Shown here piece after piece: positions 40,001 to 52,429 of a DNA stretch of 64,000 nt. Position 1 is the first letter of the stretch, and each line of letters starts with the position of its first letter. The DNA lies in assembly GCF_964199755.1 (NCBI RefSeq), contig NC_133910.1, positions 7,462,501 through 7,526,500 on the forward strand, written 5' to 3'. The notes beneath the pieces are model-generated. The model was not told the origin of the DNA and ran no database searches. It saw only the letters and a list, made by a program, of their open reading frames with translations. A program made the translations under genes and the position numbers. The stretch comes from Larus michahellis (taxonomy: Eukaryota > Chordata > Aves > Charadriiformes > Laridae).

Positions 40001-43000
40001 ACCCAAGAACACAAGGTAACAACCATAGCATGGATTTCATCTTTGCACTGACCTTTCGCAGGGATTGAGTGGAAGTGTCTAGCATCTTCTGTTCCCTGAG
40101 CAGCAAAGGAAAAGTGATGGAGTGGAGGGATGCGCATAAAATTGTGCCAGTAACATCCTCACTGTCTAAGGGCACTACCGTGCTACTTGCTGCCTCTGAA
40201 CACCAGCACCATTAGAACTTCCAGTTAGAACTTCATGCTATGTCAGTATGGCCTGAAGCACTTCTAGTTTGTAATTCTTGACTTTTCTCAATACATATGG
40301 CCTATCATACTCAGCTAATGAATTGAATGGAGGGATTGGCCTGTAAATTTTCAAGCTAAAGATTAGGTGGGACATCATATTTATTGGCTCCTAAAGGAGA
40401 AGTGCCAGAACACCTTTTATAAGCTGCATTTGTTTTGCTCTGCATGTTTTCCATCTTTTTGGTGGATAAGAGATAGGGAGTCCTTTCTGATAAAAATACA
40501 ACTCTCTTTGTGGTCTGCGTGTTTTAGATGCAGGGGTCTGACTGTTTCACTCAAGTTCTATCTGCATTCCTCCGAAGTGGTGCCTTTTGTGACTTACTGA
40601 ACTGTCCCCCTTCCCTTAGCTGGCCAAACGCTCGCTTCGTCCTTTCTGCACTGTCTGCAGCCGACACTTCAAGACCCCTCGCAAGTTTGTGGAACATATG
40701 AAGTCCCCTGAGCACAAACAGAAAGCCAAAGAGGTAATTGTGCCTGAGTGGAGAGCTCTGCAGGACTGGAGGCAGCTATGCTGTGGAACAGCTTAACTTT
40801 CTGCTTCCCTGACTATTGCAGGGATGGAAGACTTGCAGTTCTTCCAGCCCTGTTTTAATTTTCATTTTTTGCTAGTCTTCGGTTGTTAGAGCTTAAAGAA
40901 ATTGAGTGCAAAAGGGACAAGGACTTAGATATGTCTAGAAGCGAGACAGCTTTGTGCCTCTCTTGCAGTGCTTTCTACTCCTCAGATGCAGTCTGTTCAG
41001 AGTCTGGGGTCTTCCTTGGTTAAATGGAGAGCGCAGAGTGGATCTGATCTTCGTTTTCTGTGCCTGACAGGTGAGGCTAGGGGAGAAGGAGTTGGGCAGC
41101 CCGGAAGATTCAGAGGAGTTGATCACAGTGGATGCTGTTGGCTGTTTTGAAGATGATGATGATGAAGAGGAGGAGGAGGAGGGGGGAGCTGGTGAGGAGG
41201 AAGACCTTGATGTAGTGCTGATAGAGAATGAAGATTCTGCTGCCAAGCAGGTATGCTATGCAAAAGGAGAAGGAATGACCTATCTGAGAATCTGCTGTGG
41301 GATCCTCTGACTTAGTTGGTCTTGGCTGGTTGAGCTCAGGGTTTCAAGAGCCCAGTCAATCTTCTACCCTGCAGCAGGAGGGTGAGGGCTCTGGGTTTGT
41401 TCCAGAGCACAGGACAATGCAAAAGAATCAGGCACTACGTGTGGGATGCAGGAGTGTGTTTCTGCTGTGCCATACAGCTCTGACAGGTGTCTTCAAACAT
41501 TACCTTGTTGCTGAGGAGCATAAGCAATGTTTTTTCAAGGGAAAGAATTTCTGACAAAGACATTGACATAGTCTCTTTGAATAGCCCAGCAGTAGCTTGA
41601 TCTCATAGCAAATGTGTGGAGATTTGCCTTGATAAATATAATTTTCCCAGTAGAGAGCAGTTACCGAGAAGGAGGTACATGGCTAAGCTGCTTCAAGCTT
41701 GGAGCGTAAGGGACCTTTATAACCCTTGTAGTGAATTGGCCTCCTGACATTGGGTTTTGTATCTGGCCCTAACCGGATGCTGTACAACTCCTTCTCTGGT
41801 ATGTGAATCCTCTGTTTTGCTCCCAAGCTTAGCAGAAAAGTGTAAGAGTCCAGGAAGGGAATTGGCATAGATACCGTAGGCACTAATGTTCTTTTGGTTT
41901 CCAGACTGGGCTGAAGGAAGTGTCTTTGGAGGATTACGAAGGAAGCGAGAAGTATTGTCCAGACACAGCCTATGGTAAGCAAGCAGAGTTGAGCACAAAG
42001 GCCCACAGAACCTTCTCTGGCCACGTGCTGTATCTGTAAGAGAGGACGGTCTCTATCTACTGCTGTAATGAGTTCTTGGGCCATAGTGCTCAGCATCGGA
42101 CTGGTGCAAGTCACTGCTGCCTGGAGAAAGAGCCAAACGTTGCTTTATTACTGTGTGATAAAACATACGGATGTGATTGATGTTTGTCAGCTGCCTTTTG
42201 CATTGAAGAAGAAAGAAAGAGAGCCAGATACCTTACTAAGGTAGGAATTGGAGTAAGTAGGGCAGGAGTACTGAAGAAATTAGGTAGCAAATGAGGGATG
42301 CTCTGGAAAGATGGAGCCTGAAAGCATATTGATTAGAATGCTTTCCAACAGAAATGCAGCTTGTATAGAGATACTGAGCAGTACTGACAGTATCGCATTC
42401 TCTGCCAGAGCCCAAACTCTGCATGTTTCCTCCGCTTCAGAACCCCCACGCTCTACCTAGCGGTTATTCAGACATGTTGCTGGACTGGTGGGCAGTGTTG
42501 CCTCCAGATGGCTGTCTCTGGTCCCCACCCTGTAAGCGATTCTGACTTCACATGTCTAACGGCCACTCGTGTTGCGAGGAGGGCAGCTCTGCAGAGGCTG
42601 TTTTGTGCCCAAGGAGAGCTCTGTTTACACCGATCTTCCATATCGCTGTAACCTTCCACTATCATGTGGCAGATGGAATAATGATTCATGCTGTGAATGT
42701 TCTCTGCGTGTTCCTCTTGCGCGCCTGCTGTCTTCTGCTTGGTTTGATCCCATCACATTAGATCACATGTTCTCTGTAGTTTTCCATTGTATTCTTTTTT
42801 CCTTCCCCGCCCCCCCCCCCCCCTTAATGCTCTGTGTAGTTTCTTTGCTCTGGCAGCTAGATTTCTCTCTGAATATCGGCCACACAGCCATTCTATGGTA
42901 AGATGAGATATTCAGCAAGTCATCTTGCAAATCCCTGATTAACAGAAGCAAAGCTTTCCATTTTTCTTTTTCTCCCTCCCCTTCCCTTTTAACATGCTTT

Positions 43001-46000
43001 CATTATTTGAGTTCCATTCAATGTGATCTGTGATTTCCCTTCCCCTCCCGTTTCGCAGGCCTGGATTTTCTGGTCCCCGTCGCAGGTTACCTCTGCAGGC
43101 TGTGTCACAAATTCTACCATAGCGACTCTGCTGCCCGGCTCGCACACTGCAAGTCCCTGATGCATTTTGAGAACTTTCAGGTTAGACCCTTTGGCGATTG
43201 CATGGCCTGGCATTTGTTACCCCCATGCGTGTCTCTTCAGCAAATCCACCACGTCAGCTGTCTTGTCTTCAGTTCATTTCCATCATCCTCGGTGTCCATT
43301 GTGCCATAGCTTTCTCCTGGTGTGCTCTGTGTTTGTCTCCCATCACCACTGTAGATGTCAAACCAGTCCAGTCCTGCTTCCTGGCTACTGCTGCTGTCAT
43401 CTTGTTGCCCATTTCTGGCTGGAAATCTTCTCAGAGTGTCTATTCTGTTTGCTGAACCTGTGGAGTCTGTTGTTCAGTCTAGGCCTCTTCTCTGTTAGAC
43501 AGATTACAGGTGGGTCAAGATGGGGAAAGAACAAGAGACAGAGGCTGTTCCTTTTAAGGAAGGATAGTACATTTGCATCTTTTCATGCGATACTGTGGGA
43601 ACAGCTCCTTAGCCAAAATTGGGGGTGTGATTCATCCATGAAGGGGCCTGGTAAAACGAGGCATTCACCTTGGAAATTTGGAAATGTAACATTACAGACT
43701 CTTTATGTGATGGAAGCTACAAGCTGCTGAGAGTCCATTTGGTCCCCAGGGTCAGCCTGCAACAGGAAGTCAGTCTGTCTGTCTGTCTGCTACCCTTTCC
43801 TAGAAACTCCTTAGCACAAAGCTCTGCCAGCTGATGCTGTTCCTTTTGCTTTACTGGCTCCACCTAAAGAAGCCGTATTGCCCCTTGCTGCTTTTGTATC
43901 TAGAAGCTTTTCCTACTGGGCTGGCCTGGAATCTGCCTCCATCGTTCTGTCCTTGTTGACTTGCCAGGGGGTGAGGGGCCTGGATTAGCACCTTGTGGTG
44001 GGTACACAGGGCTTGCACTGTCTCTGCCCTCTCCCGTGACCACTGCCTGGGTCCTGCCTGTGCAGGAGAGCGATATTCCCTGACCCTGACAAGAAGGGAG
44101 GCTCCCACGCTGACTTTGTCCTCGGCCTGCACCCAAAACCTGCTCCAGCAAAAGCAGGCGTGCTTCCCTACCACAGATGTATCCAGCTTTTGTTAGTGTT
44201 TTAAAAAAAAAAAAAAAAGATTTTACTGTTTTTCTGCTAGTCTTCAGACAGGTTAACTATTCCTAGTCAACAGTCACTGCCTCCAGAAAGGGGTGGCGTG
44301 CTGCAGAAGCCAGCACTTACAGCAGTAGATTTGGAATGGCAAGTAGCAGGAGAAGGCCACAGCTGTTCAGGGTTGCTCATCCTCTCCCACTCCTGCAGTT
44401 AGTAATTTCGGGAATGAAGGAATTTGCCTTGCAGTTTTCCTGGCTTATTTTATATCAGCTTAGAGAGAAACAGCAGCAGCAGTGTGTATGCCTCCCTTTT
44501 GGCCCACTTAGAGCTGAAATCAGATGCTCTTCAAATGGATGCCGTAGTGACCTGGAGGGATTATTTATGACAAGAGTCCAACCTTAAATATCTGCAGGTG
44601 GATAACTGTTATTCTTGGCTGCCTAGGTGTCTTGGGTTTGTCACAGTCTGAGTTAAATCATTGCGTTTCTGGGGTACTCCGATAAGAGTAGCTCAGCAGA
44701 GGGTTTCAAAGCAGAGGATTGTCTGCTGGTGAGGCAGTTCACAGCAGCACTCTGAAAACAAACTGGCGTGCCTGTGCCTGGTTTATTTCAGGTACAGTGG
44801 TATGACGTGACTGATCTAGCTCCAATGCGTTATGATATTGTGCGTATCCCACTATTTGAGGACAGAGAAAGAACAAGCCTGCAATGATAAACTGAATTAC
44901 AATGTGAAGCTGCCTGTCTGATGTGCTGTAATTCCACATTGCAGACTACAGTAGCACTGCTTAAGGCAGTGGTGAAAGCCAATGTGCTCAAAATGGTTTC
45001 CTTAAATTGTCAGGTTTGATGCTACTGCCAGTTCAAGGGACCCTTTAGCAGAAAGCTGAAAGTGAGTTGATTGTGGAGGGAACGGCTGTGGAAAAGAGGG
45101 AGGAGCTTTGGTTTTATTCCTATAGCTCATGCTCTGTCTGAGTCTTGAAGACCAGATTCCTGCTGCATGTTAGATAGCTATACAGAGTTGCTGTTTTTCT
45201 GAAATCCAGTCTTGAAAATGGCTAGTAGCCATTTTAATCTCTTTACAGACCTCTACTGGTTCATCATGATAGCAAGTGCAAATGAGTCATTTTATTGATG
45301 ATATGCTTGCCTTTATTCTGTAGAGAACCTCAGTGCCTTGTAACAAGAAGATAATTCTTGATATCTTAGTGTTCCTGTCAACAATTTGACTGCACAGACT
45401 GTATCAACAGAGTGAAAAAATCTTAAGCTTTCAAATTAAGTCTTGCTTTGGCTGATAAACATTAAATCACACCTCTGTGGCTGAGGGCGGTGCATAGCCT
45501 CATGTATCCAGGGTACATGCCCAGAGTTACGTCCTGGCAGTAGCTGAAGCAAGAGCTGTCACTTGCACTGTTATATCTACAAAGTCCTGAGTCTGACTGA
45601 GATTAACAGTTGCCAAAACCTGATTTTTGTCTCAGGAGCCACAGGTCTGCCATGCACTTGCTCAGTGTTAAGTAATGCGAGAGGGACTTCACTTTTTAAT
45701 ATCGCCACTTTTCCTCACAGGAGCTGACCCTTCTCTGAAAGCCTCAGCAGCCAGGCCAGGAGAGCTGCTGAGACAAGCCGTGCCCCTGCAGATTCTAGCT
45801 GCCGCTCACCACTGTTTTTGTACAGGTTTTCCTGGACCAGCTGCTACTTGCTGCAGTGACGGTAGCTGAGCTGGGCTTGTCTCTCACATTGGTTTGTTTG
45901 TATTTGCAGAGATACAAGGCAGCGAGGCATCGCGCCACAGCTGCCTACCCCGAGGCTCCTTTGCATTCCCAGGGCTCCAGCTCCCAATTGCTGGATGATC

Positions 46001-46515
46001 CGAAACAGCCTCCTGCTACAACAGCAGATCCCAGCAAGAAGATGAATGATGATCGTGGAATAGACAAGGAGGGTACAGAGCTGTTGGCCCTGCAAGAACA
46101 AGCTTTGAGGCCTCCGGAGGGTAAGGGTGAGCTGGCCACCTCTGTAGCAGAGGGCAAAAGCCTAGCCAGCGTGACTGATGATGTATGTGGAATCATGGTT
46201 GTAGAAGAAGGAAATCTACAGGAAGAGAGCAAATCCACTACCACTAGTGCCGATTGCCCACTCCCTGAAGAGAACCGCACCGTAGGGGAGTTGTTGGGAC
46301 ACACTGTGTCTGAGGAGGAGGAAGCCAATGCAGCCAGGCAAAGGGAAGGCACAGACGACTGCCAGGATCCAGGGAATGGAGGGGGTTTAGGACAGAACGA
46401 GGCAGCAAACACAGGCCAGGAGGTAGAGGCAGAGCCTTCCTCCCTAGCCAAAGGTGAGACAGCCAGTCTTACCTCTGCTGGGTGCAGACGCTCTACTAGG
46501 CGCAAACCCAGATAG
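27486..46515 (+). CDS. CIZ1: CIZ1, CDKN1A-interacting zinc finger protein 1 (15 coding exons)
   Basis: CIZ1 is a nuclear-matrix zinc-finger protein that binds p21 and cyclin/CDK, promotes initiation of DNA replication and, in mammals, anchors Xist RNA. Coding exons, all with GT/AG sites and matching phase: 27486-27586, 29519-29634, 32118-32284, 33311-33446, 34370-34430, 37264-37343, 37716-37795, 38853-39035, 39389-39519, 39931-40015, 40620-40733, 41071-41250, 41905-41974, 43059-43180, 45910-46515; 743 residues. Visible parts: Gln-rich start (MFNQQQFQQQ); the block LQQFFPQATRHSLLGPPPVG shared with human; zinc fingers at C297/C300..H313/H319, C359/C362..H373/H379 and about 390-412; ITVDAVGCFE and an Asp/Glu run (about 446-463); a matrin-type finger at C514/C517..H531/H537; basic C-terminus STRRKPR. 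Human CIZ1 is about 898 residues; the long Gln/Val-rich middle is absent here. Codon-level identity is from memory, but the frames join cleanly. Confidence 0.95.
32690..32762 (+). mobile_element. Possible MIR-like remnant in a CIZ1 intron
   Basis: ATGTCACTTTGCCTCTTTGG followed by CTCTCCCTCGTTTTAAGATC loosely follows the MIR core (AAGTCACTTAACCTCTCTGG, CAGTTTCCTCATCTGTAAAA). The match is short and diverged. Confidence 0.3.
35205..35330 (+). mobile_element. MIR/CORE-SINE-like element in a CIZ1 intron
   Basis: GAGTCAGGACTCCTGGGTCC, then TTTCTTCACCTCTCTGTTTC and CCATCTGTAGATTAGAGATT occur in the order of the conserved MIR-type SINE body (GACTCCTGGGTTC, CACTTCACCTCTCTGTGCC, CCATCTGTAAAATGGGGAT). 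Ancient amniote repeat in the intron between coding exons 5 and 6. The mid-part spacing fits less well. Confidence 0.55.
36706..36802 (+). repeat. Recent 50-bp tandem duplication
   Basis: A 47-base segment starting GGAATGAAACACGACTGATA occurs at 36,706-36,752 and again, base for base, at 36,756-36,802, with GTA between, giving a period of 50. No divergence is seen between copies, so the duplication is young or is a length-variable allele (or an assembly artefact). It lies in the intron between CIZ1 coding exons 5 and 6. Confidence 0.95.
42804..42823. repeat. Poly-C tract in a CIZ1 intron
   Basis: Four C, one G, then fourteen C residues (42,810-42,823). The minus strand is therefore a long G run that could fold into a quadruplex. 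It lies between coding exons 13 and 14 of CIZ1, about 235 bases before exon 14. Confidence 0.85.
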
Positions 46516-47953
46516 AGTGGCCTTAAAGGGAGAGCCCTTTACATATGATATTTGCTGGAAATGTTTATTTTCGGAGTCTTTTAATAGAGCAAAAACCTTC
46601 AACTTTACTGCTGTTTTTATTTTAAGAATAAAATAAGCCTGGCTTTAGCGTGTCTAATACAGGATGGTGTTGGTTATTACTTGTACAGTTGGGATACAGC
46701 AATTATGTGGAAAAACTGAGGCTTGGATTGTTGAACCTGAAAAACGATGGTAATGTGATTTCCATAGGGGACAAAGTTCATTAAATAGATGGACTTACTT
46801 TTCACTAAGAATTCTTTGTAGTTCCTCTCATTTCCTTTTCAGGCAGAGGAAAAGTTTATCTCTTGGGAGACTCTGTGCTCACTTCTGCTCCTCAGAGCAG
46901 TTTCCTTTCAAAGATGCACCCTCCTGGACACATGCTGTGTCCTAAGCTAGGCAAGAATGTGCATCTTGGTCTTTTGTTGATACTACAAGGCTTAATACAG
47001 TCAGTTCTCATAGTGGAGACTCTCAGGAACAAATTTTGTTTCAAATTGATTTTAATAAAACAGATTTCTTATAAATAACCTCTTTAACTTTCAACAAAAC
47101 CTCCTTTAACTTTACAGAAGTAGAAGATCACGGTGCTGGCCCCAGGCCATCCTGACAGGATCACAAAGTTTCATTCTATGCTCATGTGTTCCCTTGTAAA
47201 AACGTAGGGGAGGACTCTGCTTGCAGCCCACAGCAGGCAGACCCCTCTCTCTTTGCTGTGCAGAGCTAATGCTGCACTGTGGGCTAACCAGGCTGCCGTG
47301 CCTCTCTCTAACACCTGAGTCCTTAATGGCAGCTCAAGGAGTTAGGTAGCTTCCAATTGTAACACTCAAAAACATCACCCTGTGCTTGGAAGGGAAGAGA
47401 GGTGTCCAGTGATCTGGGACCATCTGCCAGTATTTCTTACATCACAGTTAATGTGAAAAATGGGGAAGCTGTACTTTAAAGGCAGGAGCTGGCCTAGCGC
47501 CCCCCTCTCAAAGTCTGTCAGCGGTTACACTCAGGGGCAAGCCTGGAGTCAGGACAGCCCCTGCCTACTGTGTTTTTTGAGGGAAGAGGCTAGAGCCATA
47601 ACACTCATTGCTTGGATTTAACAGCACAGAGATCGTTTTTCTTCTTTGTGAAGAGGGCCTGCTGGCAAACTACCTGCGTTGCATCAGGCTTCCTACAGCT
47701 GGCTTTAACCAAGTGTCAGTGCCAGGCTCATGGTGGGGAGCAAAAAGAACCAACTCTCCTACATCCACCTGTGGGCTTCTGCACCTATCACACAGCTAAA
47801 GAAAATCAGAACATGGAGATGAATGGCAGGACACAACCACAGGAAGGAAAAAGTAACAGGCACGAGGTACCTCTTCTATTCAAGTTTTACGTTAAATCGG
47901 TGACTGGTAAATGTCACCTTAGCAATACCAACTGGGAGTTTGTGGCCAGCACA
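46516..47953. other. Convergent 3' region between CIZ1 and BBLN
   Basis: It holds the CIZ1 3' UTR on the plus strand and the BBLN 3' UTR on the minus strand. Around 47,051-47,059 the same AT-rich element gives AATAAA on the plus strand and ATTAAA on the minus strand, so the two genes may end over each other. No further coding exon was seen. Confidence 0.5.
46627..46632 (+). terminator. CIZ1: CIZ1 polyadenylation signal (AATAAA)
   Basis: The first AATAAA after the CIZ1 stop codon lies 112 bases downstream of it, followed by GT-rich text (GGTGTTGGTTATTACTTGT) 30-50 bases later, the usual layout of a cleavage site. A second AATAAA at 47,054-47,059 could give a longer 3' UTR. Confidence 0.7.
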
Positions 47954-50900
47954 CTAGGTGGGAGGCTGTGATCCCTGCATATCAGCTTCAATGTTCTGCT
48001 GCTCGCTCTGCTGCTGGAACTCCAGGCGGGTCTGGCGGTTGGACTCCAGCAGTTCTTTCAAGCAGGCATGTAGATAATCATTCTTCTCCTCCAGGTGATC
48101 CAAGCAGGAGTTGATCTGGTCCAGCATGGAGTTTATTGCTGCATATTCTAAAAGGAAGGGAAATGAGAGACTGAATAACGTAAGTATATTGTCACTGCAG
48201 CCACTGAAGGCAGTGTGAGCTCTTGCAAAACATGGCCACGGCATTTTGGCCGTGCCTTATCTGCCACTGGGTGGGTGAAGTAAAATGCAACTGAATCCTG
48301 CATGTGTTGTTTTCACCGATCAAACGAGAGCAATGGGAAGCTGGAGGACTGGTAACAAGATCTAAGACAAGTTACCTGGGCATTCCAAACGCATTATGGG
48401 CATATCCAACAGCCTTTGATCTCACACATAAATAGCTTACTGCAGGCGGAGTGCTGGCGTGCGGTGATCTGCATTGCAACAGTACCAAATAAACCCCAAG
48501 GGCAAGTTAGCCACCTTTTTAGCTGCCTTAGGGATCATCTTTCCTGACAAGGGTGCAGGCATTTTCGCAGCGTGACGAAGTATTTACTACATTCTGTGAA
48601 TTATTTCTGTAAGGCTCCCAGACTGGGATGTGCTTCACAAGTGCCTGGCTGGGGTCAGGCTGTCAAAACAGCCCAGCCATTGCTGTGGCAGGAGCAGGGA
48701 TGAGCCCAAAGTGTGGGGCACCAAGTTCAACTGCAGGATTTTCATGCGCCATTAAGGCTTTGGGTACTTCAGATTAAAGCCGAACTCATTTGGGATGATC
48801 CAGACAGTTGGTTCCCTAGGTACGGTTTCTTATTCACAGCATTTGTTTCAAGTGCAGAAGTGCTGGCCTCAGTACAATGGCATTTCAGTGATGCGTATTA
48901 GCGCTGTTAATCAGATGAAGATTGCTGTGCTACTGTGATGAAACACTTGCTTTTGGACTGTTCCAAATAGTAATCACACAATCCTAAAGAATAACAAAAA
49001 ATCCAAACTGAAAAACCAGGCAAGATAAACCTCTGCTGACAAAGTTACTCAGGAACTGGAAGCCTCGCAGCAGCTGAAAAACCGCGGGGCTACAGGAGAC
49101 CCCAGGCAGAGCGAGCCCTGCGTTCCTTTCTGAAGCTGCATGGACTGAGCGAGGGCAGGGAGGCAGGTGTTGAGCTGTGACCCACAGGCTGATGTTTGTG
49201 AGGATGGTGGGCTGTAGGACAGGGAAAGATGCCCATGTGGGTGGCACAAGCCCACACCTCACCAGCTGGGGCTGGCTCCTCTCTGCCCACCTCTTCTGAG
49301 CAGCTGGGGAAGCGCTGGAGCCAAACGTGACACAAGCAGTGCCTGGCTGGAACGCTGCTCTGAGCTAGCAGAGAATATAGAAGGAAGCGAGGAGGAGGAG
49401 GGTTGCGCTGTGATGAATTTCCCCAGCCTCACAAGCCCAACTGTGCCCCTCTTGGCTGCCCCCTTGACACTTCTGTAGGTAGGGTGCCCCCATGCCCCAG
49501 CACACTGGGCCCAGGCGCTGCCATTACCAGCAGCTTTAAATGAATGGTGAATATTTAAATATTGCAGTCATTTGCATTATCAGTAGCTAAGGAGAAGTTT
49601 CATTATTAAAAAAAAAAAAAATTATCCTAATTTTCTTATACTACTTTGGGGCCATTCACAGCAGCGTTGCAGCCTTTAATCCCTTGGAGAATTGTATGCG
49701 TAGCATTTAAGCTTGTTTATAAAAGTTTGGCCTTGCAGGTATATGCAGAAGTGGCATTATGAGCAAGAGCACTGTTGATGTCCTTGCGTTTAAAAACCAA
49801 TTCCATAAACACATTTTTTCCAAAAAGTATTTATCCAGTATCTGTATTTTGCAAACCTTGTTTTGAGGCATGTGATACCTGAATGTCCACGAGTTAGAGC
49901 TCTTTACGCCAACCTCATATTTGATCTAAGTGTGATGCTCCATGTTCCAATTAAACCATGAGCGTACCCCGAGCAGATATGGCAACATCTTCTGACAAAT
50001 AACATTATTCATCAAATGGGCAAGTCTGTAATCACAGCAGGAGCCTAATTGTTCTCAGTGGCTGGAGCTCAAGCGAAGGCTATATAAGTTGTGCAGCTTT
50101 AGGAAGTGAAAGAATTTTAACAATTTTAAAATAAGATATTAAAACATTTTATTTAATTGTCTTCTGTTCGTTGCAAGCTTGGGTGTTTTTGTGGAAATGT
50201 AACCACATCCCCTAATGAAAACGTTGACCAGGAATATGGCAATCACATTGGTTACTCCTCTGAATTCTTACAAGAATAGCTGCCAAAAATAAGGTTTCCT
50301 ATTTGAGATCAAGGAAGTGATCAACAGCTTCAGCTCCATGAGACCAGGAAATAACTCCAGACCTTTATGACCAGCTGCTGCCTGCAAAGCCCTGGCTAAT
50401 TACAAGCAGAATGACTTAATGCAGAGTCTCAATGTCGATCAGATTTAGTGACTTTCTCCATCACATCCAATGTGTCTCTTAGCTCTTCAAACAGTTTGAA
50501 ACACAAATCGCTGTAATGATGCAAAGCAGTGAACACTTCTGGGGTGTTTCAGGGCAGAAACAATCCTGCTGTCACTGCAGGTAGATCACAGCCACAAGGA
50601 TGAGATTCACCAGTGCTGGTCACATCTGGAAACTGAATGGTCTTTGGGAAACAGCATAAACCAGCTCTTCACCATTTTTGAGAGAAGAGTAGCAAAGTGC
50701 TTACTCTTTGAAGGATTTCCAATGTTAAGAATGATCCGTACATAAGTGTTACAGCTCTGCCGTTGTCTCATTTCCTCCATCGGCTTTTTCTAACTGGACA
50801 GGGCAGTATGAGAAATGCCACACCTCGGCGCTGCAGAAATGCCCGAAAGTGGAATTTGCCAAGCTAATCGCATTAAATTCACTTTTTCCATGCATGACTG

Positions 50901-51393
50901 CTCCTCCCAGATCTGTCCGCGTGATCTGTCCTGCAGTTTCATGCTCCAAACGTCCTCTTTCTCCTTGGCCAGCCGCACCCCATGTGCCACCAAAAAACCA
51001 CGGCGTTACCTTCCCACAAGGGAAGCTGAAACCCCAAATCCCCCCACGGCGGCAGCAGCAGCAGTGTGCCCCAGCTCAGTGCCCATCACCGGGCCAGAAT
51101 CGCCGGACCAGCCAGTTTCAAAACCCACTCACCCCCCGCAGCCCCTCACCGTGGGGGCACCGAGCACCGCTCCCAGCAGAAGCGGCAAAAACATCTGGGA
51201 ACATCTGGGCCTCGCCAAACAGGCCCACGGGACCAGGCCGGGCCACCCAGGCCCGCCGGGCGGCCGGCGGTCGGGCAGGCGGCCTTGCCCCGGGCCGTCC
51301 CCACGCACCTTCCTCCCCGAAGCTGTCCCCGTCCTCCTCCTCCTCCTCCTCGGCGCCCACCGGCACGTGCGGCTCCCCGTTCGGCCCCGACAT
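47954..51393 (-). CDS. BBLN: BBLN (bublin coiled-coil protein, C9orf16), two exons
   Basis: BBLN is a small conserved coiled-coil protein; its nematode relative works with intermediate filaments to keep the lumen of tubular epithelia in shape. Exon 1 is 51393-51309 (MSGPNGEPHVPVG, a run of six Glu, then DGDSFGEE) and exon 2 is 48147-47954 (EYAAINSMLDQINSCLDHLE, then ELLESNRQTRLEFQQQ), with GT/AG sites and phase-1 joining, giving 92 residues. The heptad-like coiled coil covers about residues 29-75 and is nearly identical to human as I remember it. The N-terminal acidic run is longer than in human (83 residues in all) and the C-terminal tail differs. The start codon is the one matching the human MSGPNG start. 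The gene diverges from PTGES2 and converges on CIZ1. The Met at 48,244 in the exon-2 frame is intronic and is not the start. Confidence 0.95.
48148..51308 (-). other. BBLN: BBLN intron
   Basis: A single 3.2 kb intron. It has ordinary composition, short shadow open frames and an A/T-rich stretch around 49,540-49,640 including a 14-base A run. No nested gene, RNA gene or clear transposon was recognised. Confidence 0.7.
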
Positions 51394-51580
51394 CCCGCCG
51401 ACCCGCAACTGGCCGCGCGCCGCCGCCGTGCGCCCCGCAAGCGCCGTCGGCCAATGGGAAAGCGCGGCGCCGCCCGCGTCACGCAAAGCCGGCCGGTCGG
51501 CGCTGGGGTAAAGCCTGTGGTTAGCGGGCGGGAGGGAGCGGCGGCAGCGGGGTGGCAGGGCGCAGCTCCGTGCTCCCCAT
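51020..51580. promoter_or_regulatory. BBLN: CpG island at BBLN promoter
   Basis: CpG-dense, GC-rich DNA surrounds BBLN exon 1; the minus-strand start site should lie at about 51,400-51,560. GCCAATGGGAAAG at 51,449 contains a CCAAT box on the plus strand, close upstream of the minus-strand gene. The long minus-strand frames at 51,118-51,692 cover the same DNA in other phases or extend the true frame upstream without support. Confidence 0.75.
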
Positions 51581-52429
51581 TTCTTCGGGTCTTTGTCTCC
51601 TTGCCCCGCGGTGTCCTTAGCCCTCCCAAGGTCTCCCTGTCCCCTGGGCTGGACCAGCCACAGCACACACCCGCACAAGTGTGTTTGGGCACAAAGTGAA
51701 GTTGTCCTGAGGGGCTGCCATTAGCACCCCGCCCTTCTTCTTTCCCCAGGCAGCCGATGGTCTCTGTGGACAGGCTGCGCCTCTGCCCGGGAGGAGCCCC
51801 CAGGTTTCAGCGGGTGCTGAGGCTGCAGCAGCCAGAGCTTTGCTGCTCAACGCCAAAACACAGCCACATCACCGGCCCCACTCCATCCCCTGAGCGGCTT
51901 GAACCAGCCTCAGGTCACCTTCAGGCCTCCTCGTCCCTGCAGGAATGGGCACCGTTTGCTCTGCCCTTCTTTGTCTTTGGCCCAGTATCGGTCGTACCTC
52001 ACACGCCCTGAGATCTAATGGCTGTGTGTTTTTTTCATCCCCTAGAGATGTCACCGGGATAAAATTAACTTGCAATTAGAGTATTAAGTCAATCAGTGCT
52101 CCTGAGTTAAACCCGATTTGAGCACTGTTATTAAGTGGGTATTTGGGGCAAAGAAGAAAGAAAAGGTTACGTCCTCATTTAACATCGCGGCCAGCTCTTC
52201 TCTCTGTGGGGTGACCCCGCTGCACACTGCCGAGTTGGGCCCATGCGCCTCAAGACAGGGAATTGAACATTAGTGTAATTAATGGATGTAACCACACTTT
52301 AATGAAAAAGATGACGACTTTCAGTTCGAAGCTCTGCGCTAGTACTGTGGGTACGTGCTGGTCCGAAGCAGCAACCCTCACCGGGCAGGACGCACCCTCA
52401 GATAGATTATTTTATTTCCACTTTATGCT
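51581..52429. other. Spacer between divergent BBLN and PTGES2
   Basis: About 0.85 kb of mixed composition between two CpG islands. No exon, repeat or RNA gene was recognised; short frames on both strands look random. Confidence 0.6.

Noticed and set aside
43167-43730. 187-codon plus-strand frame after CIZ1 exon 14
   Set aside because: It starts inside exon 14 in another phase and runs through intron. The true frame ends at the donor after 43,180.
45721-45836. Extra CIZ1 exon before the last exon
   Set aside because: CCTCACAG precedes it like an acceptor, but the required frame meets TGA within six codons and no good donor follows.
51118-51692. Minus-strand frames of 186-187 codons at the BBLN island
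   Set aside because: One extends the true BBLN frame upstream past its conserved MSGPNG start and past the exon-1 donor; the others are other phases of the same GC-rich DNA.
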